The notes: generated from the letters alone by a model not told the origin. 64,000 bases of DNA from Segetibacter aerophilus (GCF_007991655.1 NZ_BJYT01000001.1:186001-250000), one strand, 5' to 3'. Positions 1 to 9,306 are shown, counted from the first letter of the stretch. Numbers and translations: made by a program.

Positions 1-1840
1 TTAGATTTACAACCTCGCCACAGTCCGCAGCAGCATATATTTTTTTAACAACGGGTTTTCCTGCCTTCATCACTACTTCGCCAATTTGGGCTACGTAGGA
101 ACGATGTGAAAAATAAACGCTAAATCCTTGTGATGCGCCTTTTTTTGTTCCCCATCCGGCTTTCTCCGCAACCAGCTTTGTAACACCCATCATCCTGTCG
201 ATATCATATTTTACAGCGCCAACTGGTTTTTCCTTTGCTTTTTGTAAAAGGTCAAGTCTAAATTGAATTGGATCTTTCCCCGCTGCATGTGCAACTTCGT
301 CAAAGAACGCTTGTTCTGCGAAAGCCAGAAAGTTGGTAATTGGTGCACGCCATGCACCTGTAGTAATTGGCGAAACGTGTTCAACATTATCGATTAATAA
401 ATTGTCAACAGCACCTGAAGGAAAGTTATCTTCTCTTGTAGGATTGCCGGAATTGATACCTACACCTCTTAGCTTATAACCAACAAGATTTCCTGACGCA
501 TCTAACGCCGCTTCGAAACGATAACGAACAGCAGGGCGATAGCTACCACCAGTCATATCATCCTCGCGGGTCCAGATTACTTTTACAGGGGCTTTTATCA
601 GGCTTGATAATTCAGCAGCCTCGGTAGCATAATCAGTTTTCAACCTTCTTCCGAAACCTCCACCGAGCCGGGTAATGTTTAAAGTAATTTTATCTTCCGG
701 TATTCCCAATAATTTCGATGTAGCCTGGCGGGCAGCACCCGGTGTTTGTGTAGGACCTACCAACTCAACTCCATCAGCACGAACGTCTGCAAAGAAGTTC
801 ATAGGCTCCATTGGGCTGTGTGATAAGAACGGACATTGATATTCGCTCTTTATAATTTTTGCCGCGTTTTTAAAGGCCGCATCAACGTCCCCGTCTTTTC
901 GACGTACTGTTACCGTGCCTGTGTCTAATAAAGACTTGAATAATTTATCGTGATCCGCTGTACTTTCAATGTTGCCATCTTTCTCATATTCTATCTTCAC
1001 CAATTTCCTCGCTTTCATTACTTCCCACGTGGATTTGCCGACGACTGCCACGTTGTTCTTAAATGTTACTACGTTAACTATTCCGGGCATAGCCTTAGCT
1101 ACTGCATCGTCTACCGATTTAATTTTGGTTCCAAAAGCCGGCGGTCGTTGAAGCATTGCATACAACATTCCTTCGCGATGAAAATCCAGCCCAAACAATC
1201 CTTTGCCTGTAACAATATCTTTATTGGCAACGTTCTTTACTTCTTTGCCTATCAGCTTGAAGTCTTTCCTGTCTTTTAATTTAACGTCTTTGGGAACAGG
1301 TAGCTTTGAAGCATCCTCTGCAAGTTCTCCATATCCTAGTTTGTTCCCCGTTTTAGAATGAACTACAAATCCGTTCAGTGCAGTACATTCTTCCACAGGA
1401 ACACTCCACCTTGCAGCCGCTGCGTGCATCAGCATATTCTTTGCTGTGGCCCCGGCGTTTCTAAGTAATTTCCAGGAATGCGGCACAGCGCCACTTCCTC
1501 CTGTAACCTGCCGATCAAAGCTTTTAGTGTCTAACGGGGCTTGCAGTACTTTCACTTTTGTCCAGTCTGCTTCCAACTCTTCAGCCACAATCATTGGAAA
1601 GGAGGTCATGATGTTTTGCCCTAATTCAGGATTAGGCGAAAAAATCGTGATAGTACCGTCAGTCGCAATTGACAGGTAACTATTGAAACCTACATTTCCT
1701 GCGGCTATCCCTGCTTCGTTCACAACCACCGGAGTCTCAGCTTGCGCACTAAACCAGCTAAATCCAAGCATTAAGCCACCGCCTGTCAGTCCGGTTAGTT
1801 TTAGAAATTCTCTACGACTATTTTTATTTATAGTTGACAT
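1..1840 (-). CDS. Molybdopterin-binding large subunit of a xanthine dehydrogenase/isoquinoline oxidoreductase family enzyme (3' partial)
   Basis: The frame opens at an ATG at 1838-1840 and stays open for 613 codons to the left edge, so the C-terminus is missing. The N-terminus carries a twin-arginine signal (SRREFLKL followed by a Gly-rich hydrophobic stretch ending near AQA). The body contains stretches typical of the large subunit of aldehyde oxidase/xanthine dehydrogenase enzymes, such as GGGFGRR and GAWRAP. The family binds molybdopterin and hydroxylates N-heterocycles or oxidises aldehydes, here probably in the periplasm. The 2Fe-2S partner gene ends two bases upstream, so the two should be co-transcribed. 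The IorB-like arrangement (Tat signal only on the large subunit, iron-sulfur protein carried along) fits. The substrate cannot be read from sequence. Confidence 0.9.
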   Translation of the reverse strand, partial: MSTINKNSRREFLKLTGLTGGGLMLGFSWFSAQAETPVVVNEAGIAAGNVGFNSYLSIATDGTITIFSPNPELGQNIMTSFPMIVAEELEADWTKVKVLQAPLDTKSFDRQVTGGSGAVPHSWKLLRNAGATAKNMLMHAAAARWSVPVEECTALNGFVVHSKTGNKLGYGELAEDASKLPVPKDVKLKDRKDFKLIGKEVKNVANKDIVTGKGLFGLDFHREGMLYAMLQRPPAFGTKIKSVDDAVAKAMPGIVNVVTFKNNVAVVGKSTWEVMKARKLVKIEYEKDGNIESTADHDKLFKSLLDTGTVTVRRKDGDVDAAFKNAAKIIKSEYQCPFLSHSPMEPMNFFADVRADGVELVGPTQTPGAARQATSKLLGIPEDKITLNITRLGGGFGRRLKTDYATEAAELSSLIKAPVKVIWTREDDMTGGSYRPAVRYRFEAALDASGNLVGYKLRGVGINSGNPTREDNFPSGAVDNLLIDNVEHVSPITTGAWRAPITNFLAFAEQAFFDEVAHAAGKDPIQFRLDLLQKAKEKPVGAVKYDIDRMMGVTKLVAEKAGWGTKKGASQGFSVYFSHRSYVAQIGEVVMKAGKPVVKKIYAAADCGEVVNL

Positions 1841-1842
1841 AA

Positions 1843-2301
1843 TTAAATTTTTGTACTTGCTAATTTAACTGCTTCCCGAATGCGATGGTATGCACCACAA
1901 CGGCAAATATTGCCATGCATCGTTCCTTCTATTTCTTCCGTAGTCGGATGAGGCTTTTGTTTCAGGAGTGCTGCGGCAGTCATAATCTGACCTGCCTGGC
2001 AATATCCACACTGAGGAACATCCACTTCGTTCCAGGCCAATTGCAGAGGGTGTTCTCCTGAAGGAGACAGTCCTTCAATAGTAACAACCTTCGACGAACC
2101 TATCGACGATATAGGTAGTACACACGACCTGGTAGCTACGCCATTAAAATGTACGGTACAGGCGCCACATTGAGCAATTCCGCAACCGTATTTGGTTCCA
2201 ACTAATCCCAGGTGGTCTCTTAATACCCACAACAAAGGAGTATCTTCTGCAACATCGACCTGGTGCTCTGTCCCGTTAATATTCAACTTAAATATGGCCA
2301 T
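1843..2301 (-). CDS. (2Fe-2S)-binding small subunit of the molybdenum hydroxylase (IorA-like)
   Basis: This 152-aa protein has no signal peptide. It has the two-cluster cysteine layout of the family: C40, C45, C48 and C60 for the plant-ferredoxin-type cluster, then C98, C101, C133 and C135 for the second. The length matches the usual 150-160 aa. It passes electrons from the molybdenum cofactor subunit to an external acceptor. It is the first gene of a two-gene operon with the large subunit, whose ATG lies two bases after this stop codon. Export is likely as a folded complex on the partner's Tat signal, which is inferred from the missing leader here. Confidence 0.93.
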   Translation of the reverse strand: MAIFKLNINGTEHQVDVAEDTPLLWVLRDHLGLVGTKYGCGIAQCGACTVHFNGVATRSCVLPISSIGSSKVVTIEGLSPSGEHPLQLAWNEVDVPQCGYCQAGQIMTAAALLKQKPHPTTEEIEGTMHGNICRCGAYHRIREAVKLASTKI

Positions 2302-2588
2302 GACTTTATTAATTATGAATTATATATAAAAGTAGTGAAAATAGGATTTAGTTGAAACAACAAAAATGTTTGGGGACAGCTAATACTTTTCATGCTGCAA
2401 TTATGGATTTATAATTAAATGGCATCTATTCATTTAATATTTAGCAACGCAATTTCTTTTTTTGGTTAAAATTTTGTTCCGTTATAAACTAAAGTAGACA
2501 TACAATTACGAAGCCTTAAATGTCTTTCACGTTGCAAATAGAGTCTACAGTAAAATTATTAATATTGCGTGCATTTAAAAAAGCAGTC

Positions 2589-2822
2589 ATGGAAAACGAT
2601 TTAAGAGAGAAAAGAGTTAAAAGCTACTCAGTGATGCGATCGGTGCTTGATTACACAATGGGCATTCTATATCTTGCGGCTGCTGCCTTTTTATTCTTTG
2701 CAGAAAAGTTTGGATTTGAAATGGATAACTTTGATATCACCTTCAGATACATGTTTGGAGGAATTTGCGCACTCTATGGTGGTTGGAGAATTTATCGCGG
2801 TTTTAAGAAAGACTATTATTAA
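2589..2822 (+). CDS. Small two-helix membrane protein of unknown function
   Basis: I start it at the ATG at 2589 (MENDLREKR...), giving 77 aa. An in-frame ATG at 2520 would add 23 residues without family-like character. The protein has a charged N-terminus, a hydrophobic helix around residues 22-38 (GILYLAAAAFLFF) and a second around 52-66 ending in a GGWRIYRGFKK tail. The stop is one base before the ATG of the PstS-like lipoprotein gene, so the two are almost certainly translated together. A short membrane protein before PstS-like and TPR genes is a common Bacteroidota layout, often beside ExbD/TonB genes, which are absent here. I do not know its function. Confidence 0.75.
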   Translation: MENDLREKRVKSYSVMRSVLDYTMGILYLAAAAFLFFAEKFGFEMDNFDITFRYMFGGICALYGGWRIYRGFKKDYY

Positions 2823-2823
2823 T

Positions 2824-3723
2824 ATGAAGCAATGGAAATTTTTACTGGTGATTTTATTGCTTGCAGCGTGCAATAATCAGTCTGAAAACAATAAGCCGCA
2901 ACAAAACAAAACCAGCAATACTCTATACATAAGCGTTGATGAAAGTTTTCAACCTATTATTGAAGAAGAGTTAAAAGTTTTTAAATCTGCCTACCCTGAT
3001 ACTAAAGTAGTAGCTGAATATAAACCTGAGGCAGAATGTCTTAGAGATTTAGAAAAGGACAGCACTAAGATTGTTATTATTTCAAGAGAGTTGAACCGGG
3101 AAGAGACGAAGTTTTTTGATGGGAAAGTTGGTTTTAAACCAGAGTTTGGGCAGTTGGCGAAAGATGCGGTCACTGTTATTGTAAACTCCGAAAACCCGGA
3201 CAGTTCTTTTACAGTGAACGAACTAAAGCAATTATTAGCAGGTAAAGGCAATGGTAAATTACAAGTTGCAATAGACGGCAATACTGCAACCAGTACGGTA
3301 CGATATTTAAAGGACTCTCTTCTAGCCGGGGCTGCCTTTGGAAAAAATATTACGGGCGCAAAAAATAGCGAGGATTTAATTAATTACATTTCATCTACGC
3401 CATCTGCTATTGGTTTCGTGGGTATAAGCTGGATCACTAATCCACAGAGTAAACAGCAGGAAGATGCAATAGGTAAATTAAAGATGGCTTTGATAGAGTG
3501 TAAGAACTGTGAGGAGGGTACTTTTGCCCGGCCATCACAGCAAACTATAACATTTAACCAATATCCTTTGGTACGGGGATTGTATTATGTGCTCAAAGAA
3601 AACTATGCCGGTCTTGGTTCCAGATTTGTCGAATTCCTAAGTACAGAACGGGGGCAATTAATCTTTAGAAGAGCTTTACTGGTGCCTACTAAGATGAACT
3701 TTGGAAGGAGAAGAATAATTTAA
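2824..3723 (+). CDS. PstS-like substrate-binding lipoprotein
   Basis: The likely start is the ATG at 2824, giving 299 aa; the longer frame from 2647 overlaps the preceding gene. The N-terminus is a lipoprotein signal with lipobox LAAC, so the protein should be anchored by its cysteine. The rest resembles the phosphate-binding PstS fold: VYISVDE-type first strand, DAVTVIVN, a phrase close to FTVNELKQLLAGK, and GFVGISWI near the middle. No PstA/B/C permease genes are nearby, so it may be a PstS-like protein serving a TonB/ExbD system rather than an ABC importer. The next gene, for a TPR protein, starts 38 bases downstream and probably shares the transcript. Confidence 0.8.
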   Translation: MKQWKFLLVILLLAACNNQSENNKPQQNKTSNTLYISVDESFQPIIEEELKVFKSAYPDTKVVAEYKPEAECLRDLEKDSTKIVIISRELNREETKFFDGKVGFKPEFGQLAKDAVTVIVNSENPDSSFTVNELKQLLAGKGNGKLQVAIDGNTATSTVRYLKDSLLAGAAFGKNITGAKNSEDLINYISSTPSAIGFVGISWITNPQSKQQEDAIGKLKMALIECKNCEEGTFARPSQQTITFNQYPLVRGLYYVLKENYAGLGSRFVEFLSTERGQLIFRRALLVPTKMNFGRRRII

Positions 3724-3761
3724 AAGAAGTAAATAACAAACAACACAAAAAACAAAGAAAC

Positions 3762-5447
3762 ATGAAGAAACTTACGACCTTGTTATTAGCAGTTTTGTTA
3801 TCGGGTAAATTATTACTTGCACAAACTGTTGATGAAGCAAGAAAGAGTTTATACTATGGACGAACAACTTCAGCCAGGCAAACTCTTGACAAACTGATAG
3901 CTGCAAATCCTAAAAATGCAGATGCAATTTATTGGCTTGGGCAGACATATCTGAACATGGATAGTATCGGAGGTGCAAGACAAGTGTATCAAAATGCGCT
4001 TAACAGCGGAGTAAATGATCCATTGATATGGGTTGGAATGGGACACGTAGAACTCCTCGAAGGAAAGAAAGATGCTGCACGTCAAAGGTTTGATGCGGCT
4101 ATTACTGCAAGCATCAATAAGAAAAAAGAAAATCCAAATATTTTAAATGCAATTGGTCGTGCAGAAGCTGACGGTCCTGCTAATGTCGGAGACCCGGCTT
4201 TTGGTATTGACGTACTTAAAAGAGCTGCAGCGTTAGATCCAAACAATGCTGACATCTATACCAATCTTGGTATTAGTTATTTAAAACTTGGTCCTGATCA
4301 GGGTGGTAACGCTTACGAAGCTTTTGGTAACGCTTTGAGAGTAGATCCAAAAAATGCAAGAGCAAGTTATAGGTTAGGTAAAATCTTCCAGAGTCAGGGA
4401 AATAGTGAAAAATTCCTTGATTACTATAACACTGCAGCAACTGCCGATCCAAGTTTTGCGCCTGTTTATCTTGAGCTGTACGACTACTATGCAAACCGCG
4501 ATGTAAACAAAGCAAAAGAGTATTTGGAGAAGTACATTGCTAACTCTGATAAAGATTGTAGCACCGACGCAGCCTATGCTGATTACCTTTTCCGCGCTGG
4601 TAAATACCAGGAGTCTTTGGATAAGGCGAAAGCTATGGAAAATGGTGGTTGTAAAAATTATCCTGGCCTAAAAGTTATCTATGCCTATGACTATGAAAGA
4701 TTGGGAGACAGTTTACAGGCAAGACAAAATATTGAGTCATATTTAAGCACAGTGCCAGCTGATAAAGTAAAGCCAGCTATCTATGAATTTGCTGGAAAAC
4801 TTTTGTTGAAATTTCCTGACCAATCAGCAGCAGCAACTCAATATTTAGAGAAAGCTATGAATGCTGACACGGTTCCTGCTAACAGGGTTGCTTACATCAA
4901 TACTATCGCTGAGTCACTGGGTAAATCAGGTAACTATGCAGAGCAATTAAATTGGTATCGTAGACTTGCTGTAGCTAAACCTGATTTAAGTGCAAGAGAT
5001 TTATATTTTATGTCTGACGCTGCATTGAGAGCAGGTAATTATGCCGCAGCTGATAGTTTTGGAGCCATGTATATCCAGAAATTCCCTGATCAACCTCAAG
5101 GTTATTCTGGTCGTGCAAAAGCAGCAATTGCAGCAGACGTAGATACTACGAAAGGTAGTGCTGTTCCTGCAGTGATGCAGTATATCCAGTACATGGAAAA
5201 GACAGATAAAGAAAAGTACAAGAACACTATCATTTCCAACTATGGATACTTAGTGTATGTGCATGCAAACGTCCAGAAAGATTACCCTGCAGCTTTAAAG
5301 GATTTAGAAGGTATTTTAGCTGTGGACCCAACAAACCAATATGCAACAGCTACTGTAGCACAGATCAAAAAAGCGATGGCCGGACCTCAAAAACAACCCG
5401 CTGCCACTCCGAAGAAATCGACTACGCCGGTAAAGAAACGAGCGTAA
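3762..5447 (+). CDS. Secreted tetratricopeptide-repeat protein
   Basis: This 561-aa protein has a signal peptide ending near LLAQ and then helical repeats over most of its length. TPR signatures are visible as A-x-x-x-DP-x-N spacing, for example AANPKNADAIYWLGQTYL, LDPNNADIYTNLG and VDPKNARASYRLGK. The C-terminal 30 residues are rich in Ala, Pro, Thr and Lys (a low-complexity tail). TPR proteins act as scaffolds, and this one should work in the periplasm. It closes the operon with the small membrane protein and PstS-like lipoprotein and is followed by a strong terminator. What it binds is unknown. Confidence 0.88.
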   Translation: MKKLTTLLLAVLLSGKLLLAQTVDEARKSLYYGRTTSARQTLDKLIAANPKNADAIYWLGQTYLNMDSIGGARQVYQNALNSGVNDPLIWVGMGHVELLEGKKDAARQRFDAAITASINKKKENPNILNAIGRAEADGPANVGDPAFGIDVLKRAAALDPNNADIYTNLGISYLKLGPDQGGNAYEAFGNALRVDPKNARASYRLGKIFQSQGNSEKFLDYYNTAATADPSFAPVYLELYDYYANRDVNKAKEYLEKYIANSDKDCSTDAAYADYLFRAGKYQESLDKAKAMENGGCKNYPGLKVIYAYDYERLGDSLQARQNIESYLSTVPADKVKPAIYEFAGKLLLKFPDQSAAATQYLEKAMNADTVPANRVAYINTIAESLGKSGNYAEQLNWYRRLAVAKPDLSARDLYFMSDAALRAGNYAAADSFGAMYIQKFPDQPQGYSGRAKAAIAADVDTTKGSAVPAVMQYIQYMEKTDKEKYKNTIISNYGYLVYVHANVQKDYPAALKDLEGILAVDPTNQYATATVAQIKKAMAGPQKQPAATPKKSTTPVKKRA

Positions 5448-5467
5448 CCAGATAGTTTAATAAAAAG

Positions 5468-5496
5468 AAAAGCTCCCTTTAAAAAAGGGAGCTTTT
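5468..5496 (+). terminator. Intrinsic terminator after the TPR gene
   Basis: AAAAGCTCCC at 5468-5477 pairs perfectly with GGGAGCTTTT at 5487-5496, and the stem extends inward through TTT/AAA. The right arm runs into CTTTTTATT. It lies 20 bases after the TPR stop codon. Confidence 0.9.
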
Positions 5497-5516
5497 CTTT
5501 TTATTGGCCGCTCCCA

Positions 5517-5524
5517 TAGCTTTG
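5517..5524 (+). promoter_or_regulatory. Possible Bacteroidota -7 box for the yggS-like gene
   Basis: TAGCTTTG matches the TAnnTTTG consensus known for the Bacteroidota primary sigma factor. It lies 36 bases before the yggS-type ATG and just after a terminator. I found no TTG -33 element at the usual spacing. Confidence 0.4.
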
Positions 5525-5560
5525 CAATTCTTAGATTAAAATTTTAAATCAGACGAACCG

Positions 5561-6241
5561 ATGCCGGTAAACGAAACAAAGTACAAGGAAATAATATCAG
5601 AGCTTGCTCTTAAAAACGTGGCTCTCGTTGCCGTTAGTAAAATTCAATCCGTCGCTGATATAGGAAAGTTGTATGATCTTGGCCAAAGGGAATTTGGTGA
5701 AAACTACGTGCAGGAACTAGTTGAAAAGCAGCCTTTATTACCGGCCGATATTCGTTGGCATTTCATTGGTCATTTGCAAAGTAATAAAGTCAAATACATT
5801 GCGCCGTTTGTTCATCTGATCCAAGGCGTTGATAGTTTGAAGCTTCTTAATGAGATTAATAAACAGGCGAAGAAATTAGACAAACAGATTCATTGCTTAT
5901 TGCAAGTGCACATTGCACAGGAAGAAACAAAGTTTGGTCTAGATGAAGTTGAACTTACAGAAGTTATGTCTGCCTTACACACCACTCCAACCAAACTGGC
6001 TAATGTTTTTATAGATGGGCTAATGGGTATGGCAAGCTTTAGCGACGACACAGAAAAGGTAAAGAAGGAAATGAGGTATTTGCAATCATTATTCAACAAG
6101 CATCAGACAAAGTCCGCACCGAACTGCAACTTTTCAATTCTCTCAATGGGTATGAGCGGAGACTATGAACTGGCAATACAGGAAGGCAGCAATATGGTAA
6201 GAATCGGAAGTTTACTTTTTGGTGCACGCCCTGCCAAATAG
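5561..6241 (+). CDS. YggS-family pyridoxal-phosphate homeostasis protein
   Basis: This 226-aa protein matches the YggS/PROSC family. The PLP lysine lies in VAVSKIQ (K27). The conserved REFGENYVQEL, WHFIGHLQSNK and C-terminal SMGMSGDYELAI...VRIGSLLFG blocks are all present, and the length is normal. The family binds PLP in the cytosol and controls vitamin B6 and amino-acid balance without known catalysis. It is monocistronic: a terminator precedes it, and the next gene is convergent with its stop codon directly abutting (6241/6242). Confidence 0.95.
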   Translation: MPVNETKYKEIISELALKNVALVAVSKIQSVADIGKLYDLGQREFGENYVQELVEKQPLLPADIRWHFIGHLQSNKVKYIAPFVHLIQGVDSLKLLNEINKQAKKLDKQIHCLLQVHIAQEETKFGLDEVELTEVMSALHTTPTKLANVFIDGLMGMASFSDDTEKVKKEMRYLQSLFNKHQTKSAPNCNFSILSMGMSGDYELAIQEGSNMVRIGSLLFGARPAK

Positions 6242-6442
6242 CTATCTGACCGCATCTCTTTTAGGGTCTTTCTTAATAAGCATGTACAAGACTACTCCTG
6301 CACCTATTGCCAGCAAAACTCCTATGATCCACGCCCAGTAATTAGTTTGGTATTGCTCCTCCACCGGCTGCTGAGGAGCAACTGTCTGGGAGAAAACAGC
6401 AGTCATGCATAAGATAAAAGCGGCAGTAAGAATCGGTTTCAT
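6242..6442 (-). CDS. Small exported single-TM protein (paralogue-like to 60776-61084)
   Basis: This 66-aa protein has an N-terminal signal peptide (cleavage likely after TAVFSQ), a short Gln/Pro-rich linker, one transmembrane helix (about residues 36-56, starting WAWIIG) and a short basic tail (KKDPKRDAVR). The same design, including a W-x-W-[IV]-[IV]-G entry to the helix, is seen in the 102-aa protein at 60776-61084. No functional motif is visible. It is convergent with yggS, and the serine hydrolase gene on the same strand ends 36 bases upstream. Confidence 0.7.
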   Translation of the reverse strand: MKPILTAAFILCMTAVFSQTVAPQQPVEEQYQTNYWAWIIGVLLAIGAGVVLYMLIKKDPKRDAVR

Positions 6443-6477
6443 AGCGGTTGTTTATAGAAGTAAATTTAATACAATAA

Positions 6478-8007
6478 CTACTTTTTAGTAAAGTTGTAAG
6501 CATCGTAATCAATAAATTCATTTACCCGTAGTTCTATGGAAACAACCTTTTTATTGACAGTTTTAAATTTAACCCCAAAAAGGCCAAAACCTAGGTTGTT
6601 ATATGTCAATAAGAATTCATCCTTGTCCATATAATCTAGCGTTGCTTTTAAATTGGTGTGACCTTTAAAATCTATTGATAGTCCCTTTCCCTGTGTGTCT
6701 GTTTCTATTGTCACGGGTCCGTATAGCTCGTTTTCATACGTTCCTACATAAGCAGTCAGATCAAGTGGCGGCTTTTTCCCCTGTACTCTGGCCTTCAAAG
6801 CATTTGTAGTTTTTACTGCATCGTCCAGTTCTTCTGTAAAACCGTTTAATAATGCTTTACTTCTGTTTATATATTTTACTCCCAGGTAAGCATCAAGAAT
6901 CTGGTACCTCAATGCTTCGAAAAAGTTCTGGTTGTCGTTGTTTGTAAGAATGGTAATGCCTAAATTTTCTTCAGGTACAAAACAAGTGTTCGTAACAAAA
7001 CCATCAGCCCCGCCTGTATGAAAATAAATTTGCTTACCATTATAATCAGCCATAAAAACACCCAAACCATAGCCCTGGAAATGGATAGGATAAACAGCTG
7101 AAGGCAGACTCCTTGTTATGGTGTTTATCTCCCGCGTCCTTCTCACAACGGGCCATTGCAAAACTCTTTTTCCTTCGTACCTCCCACTGTCTAATTGCAT
7201 AAGAAGCCAGTGGCTTAAATCTTTCACGTTACTTACAATACTTCCGGCAGGCCCGAGGTTATCGACGTTGTCGTACGGTAATAGAGTCAGCTTTCCCGTG
7301 AAGCTGGTAGTATATGGTTTCGATGCATTGGCACGCTGACCAATTCCGTTGCCAAGTGTATGTGTGTTCGTCATGCCTAGCGGCACAATTAGACTGTCAT
7401 AAATATAGACCTCCCAAGGCTTTCCGGTAACTACCGGAATGACCTCCCCTGCCGTAACAAAACAACTGTTGCAATAGCCATAACTCTGTCTAAAAATACC
7501 GGTAGGTTGCAGCAGCTTCATCTTATTTATGATTTGCTGTCTTCCAAGATTACTATTCCAAAAAACAAAATCTCCTTGGAAAGTTTTCGTGCCCAGTCGA
7601 TGACTAAGAAGGTCGCGGATAGTAACTAAATCTGTTGTGTTTTTGTCGTACAAAGAGTAACCCTTTATGTACTTACTTACTTTGTCATCTATCGAAATCT
7701 TTTTATTGTATTCCAACTGGGAGAGGGCGGTGCCGGTAAACAATTTGCTGTTGCTCGCAATCATAAAAAGCGTGTTTTCGTCAACTGGCTCTTTCGTCTC
7801 TATATCACGCACGCCAAATCCTTTCATCACTACAGTCTTGCCATCTTTCACTATTGCAATAGAAAGCCCCGGAATGTTCCAATCCTTTAGCCCCTGGTTG
7901 ATATAAGAGTCCAGGCTATCTGAAACAAAAGAAGGAGTACGTTTTTGAGCATTAAGGGTACCTATACAAAACAACCACAAACAAGTAACGATAAAATATT
8001 TTTGCAT
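6478..8007 (-). CDS. Secreted serine hydrolase, class C beta-lactamase fold
   Basis: This 509-aa protein has a signal peptide ending near LNAQ. The catalytic SxxK motif is S85-N-S-K88, the YxN motif is Y178-C-N180, and HTGGADGF supplies the third (KTG-like) motif. The last ~100 residues look like the DUF3471 beta-barrel extension that often follows this domain in Bacteroidota. The family includes esterases, peptidases and true beta-lactamases, so the substrate is uncertain. It should act in the periplasm. It is probably transcribed on its own; one repeat-family copy lies 103 bases upstream of the start. Confidence 0.9.
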   Translation of the reverse strand: MQKYFIVTCLWLFCIGTLNAQKRTPSFVSDSLDSYINQGLKDWNIPGLSIAIVKDGKTVVMKGFGVRDIETKEPVDENTLFMIASNSKLFTGTALSQLEYNKKISIDDKVSKYIKGYSLYDKNTTDLVTIRDLLSHRLGTKTFQGDFVFWNSNLGRQQIINKMKLLQPTGIFRQSYGYCNSCFVTAGEVIPVVTGKPWEVYIYDSLIVPLGMTNTHTLGNGIGQRANASKPYTTSFTGKLTLLPYDNVDNLGPAGSIVSNVKDLSHWLLMQLDSGRYEGKRVLQWPVVRRTREINTITRSLPSAVYPIHFQGYGLGVFMADYNGKQIYFHTGGADGFVTNTCFVPEENLGITILTNNDNQNFFEALRYQILDAYLGVKYINRSKALLNGFTEELDDAVKTTNALKARVQGKKPPLDLTAYVGTYENELYGPVTIETDTQGKGLSIDFKGHTNLKATLDYMDKDEFLLTYNNLGFGLFGVKFKTVNKKVVSIELRVNEFIDYDAYNFTKK

Positions 8008-8109
8008 CAGGCTAAGTTAAGGCCCGAAAATACATAAAACCCGTTCGAAAATTTTTAAGAGGAATGTTGAAAGTTATGTAGTGAGCAGTACAAAAGCTGT
8101 CTGCTCCTG

Positions 8110-8146
8110 TTGCGTCGCACTCTTGTACACTTCTTGTTTACTCAGC
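8110..8146 (-). repeat. Dispersed dyad repeat, copy 1 (subtype A)
   Basis: On the minus strand the core (8110-8128) reads GTACAAGAGTGCGACGCAA, which is the reference sequence for the family. The distal end CTCAGC at 8141-8146 marks the full 37-bp unit. It sits between two minus-strand genes. Confidence 0.8.
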
Positions 8147-8253
8147 TATTAATCGCCCAGCGCTTTACAAGCTTAAACAGAAGTTTACATTGAACCAATG
8201 ATTCAAATCGTTGTATTATTCCTTCACCAGACCAAACCGTTTTACTACAAAAA

Positions 8254-9306
8254 CTATTGGTAAACTATTTTTCCAATCTTTCCTTTCTCGCCTGCAAGAA
8301 ATACTTGTTTTCCTTTGCTTACCATACAAACATTAAAACTTTCCAAGCTGGCTTTTTTCCACTCTTTCTGACCGTTCTCGGCATAATCTACTCCGGTGGG
8401 ACCGCACGCAACAAGCGTTTTATCTTTTATAATCCGAACGCAACTCCTATACCCTAAGGGTGGCCCGACGGAAGGGGATCCCCATTTGTTGCCTGCGTCA
8501 GTAGTGTAGAAATAGTTGTCGAAATAATCCTTGGGTACCTTATAATCTCCACCAATACAGTAGATCGTTTTTTGTTTATCTGTAGCCATTGAAAACGTGC
8601 CTGCAGTTTCCTTTCCCTGCAGCAGCGGCGTGGCAACAACCTTACTTTTTTTACCCGGCCGCCCTATCATATACAAATTTGAAACTGTTCCACCTGTAAC
8701 AAAGGCAAACTCAAAATCAGGGTTGTCTAAAAAGGAAATGTTTGTACCACTTGCAGAAAAAATTGCTTCGCCCGTTTGTGCCGGAGGCATCTGGTACATA
8801 GGTGCTTCCTTCCATGTTTCGCCGCCGTCAAAAGTTCTTATGATATAAAACAGTCTTCGATTGACACCTCCAAGATTTAAAGGGTCGCCTATACAGATGC
8901 CTTCCTTTTCATTTTTAAAATCCATTGGGTCGAGAAACATTCCCTCCATTGCACGTTCAAACACCTTTTTCCACGTCAATCCACCATCAATTGTTTTTAC
9001 TATATAGGCAGGATTATCAACCGCCATTGCAATGGCAGTACTACTGTCAAAAGCGTCGATATCTCTAAAATCCTTTTTCTCAAAGCCCGGTACTACCATC
9101 CACTTCCATGTAGCGCCTGCATCTACAGATCTGCCAATTGTGCCATTGCTGCCACTAACCCAAATTACTTGGTCAGAAGGTATGCTCATGCCGCGTAAAC
9201 TTGTGTTTGTTCCTGTCGTTAGTACCTGTACTCCCACACTTTTTTGAGCAATTATGGTAGAACTAAAAAAGGCGAAAAAAAAGAAAAGAATAATGGACAT
9301 CCTCAT
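8254..9306 (-). CDS. Exported Ycf48/BNR-like beta-propeller protein
   Basis: I prefer the ATG at 9304-9306 (MRMSIILFFFF...), because it places a clean signal peptide at the N-terminus (cut near IIAQ); an in-frame ATG at 9372 adds 22 residues. The mature part has BNR/Ycf48-like repeats such as GRSVDAGATWKW, VKTIDGGLTWKKV, RTFDGGETWKEA and YTTDAGNKWG, spaced as in sialidase- or photosystem-assembly-type propellers. Such proteins are common in Bacteroidota as exported or surface binding domains. No catalytic residues are apparent, so sialidase activity is not implied. It is flanked by terminator-like hairpins upstream and by repeat copy 1 downstream. Confidence 0.82.
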   Translation of the reverse strand: MRMSIILFFFFAFFSSTIIAQKSVGVQVLTTGTNTSLRGMSIPSDQVIWVSGSNGTIGRSVDAGATWKWMVVPGFEKKDFRDIDAFDSSTAIAMAVDNPAYIVKTIDGGLTWKKVFERAMEGMFLDPMDFKNEKEGICIGDPLNLGGVNRRLFYIIRTFDGGETWKEAPMYQMPPAQTGEAIFSASGTNISFLDNPDFEFAFVTGGTVSNLYMIGRPGKKSKVVATPLLQGKETAGTFSMATDKQKTIYCIGGDYKVPKDYFDNYFYTTDAGNKWGSPSVGPPLGYRSCVRIIKDKTLVACGPTGVDYAENGQKEWKKASLESFNVCMVSKGKQVFLAGEKGKIGKIVYQ

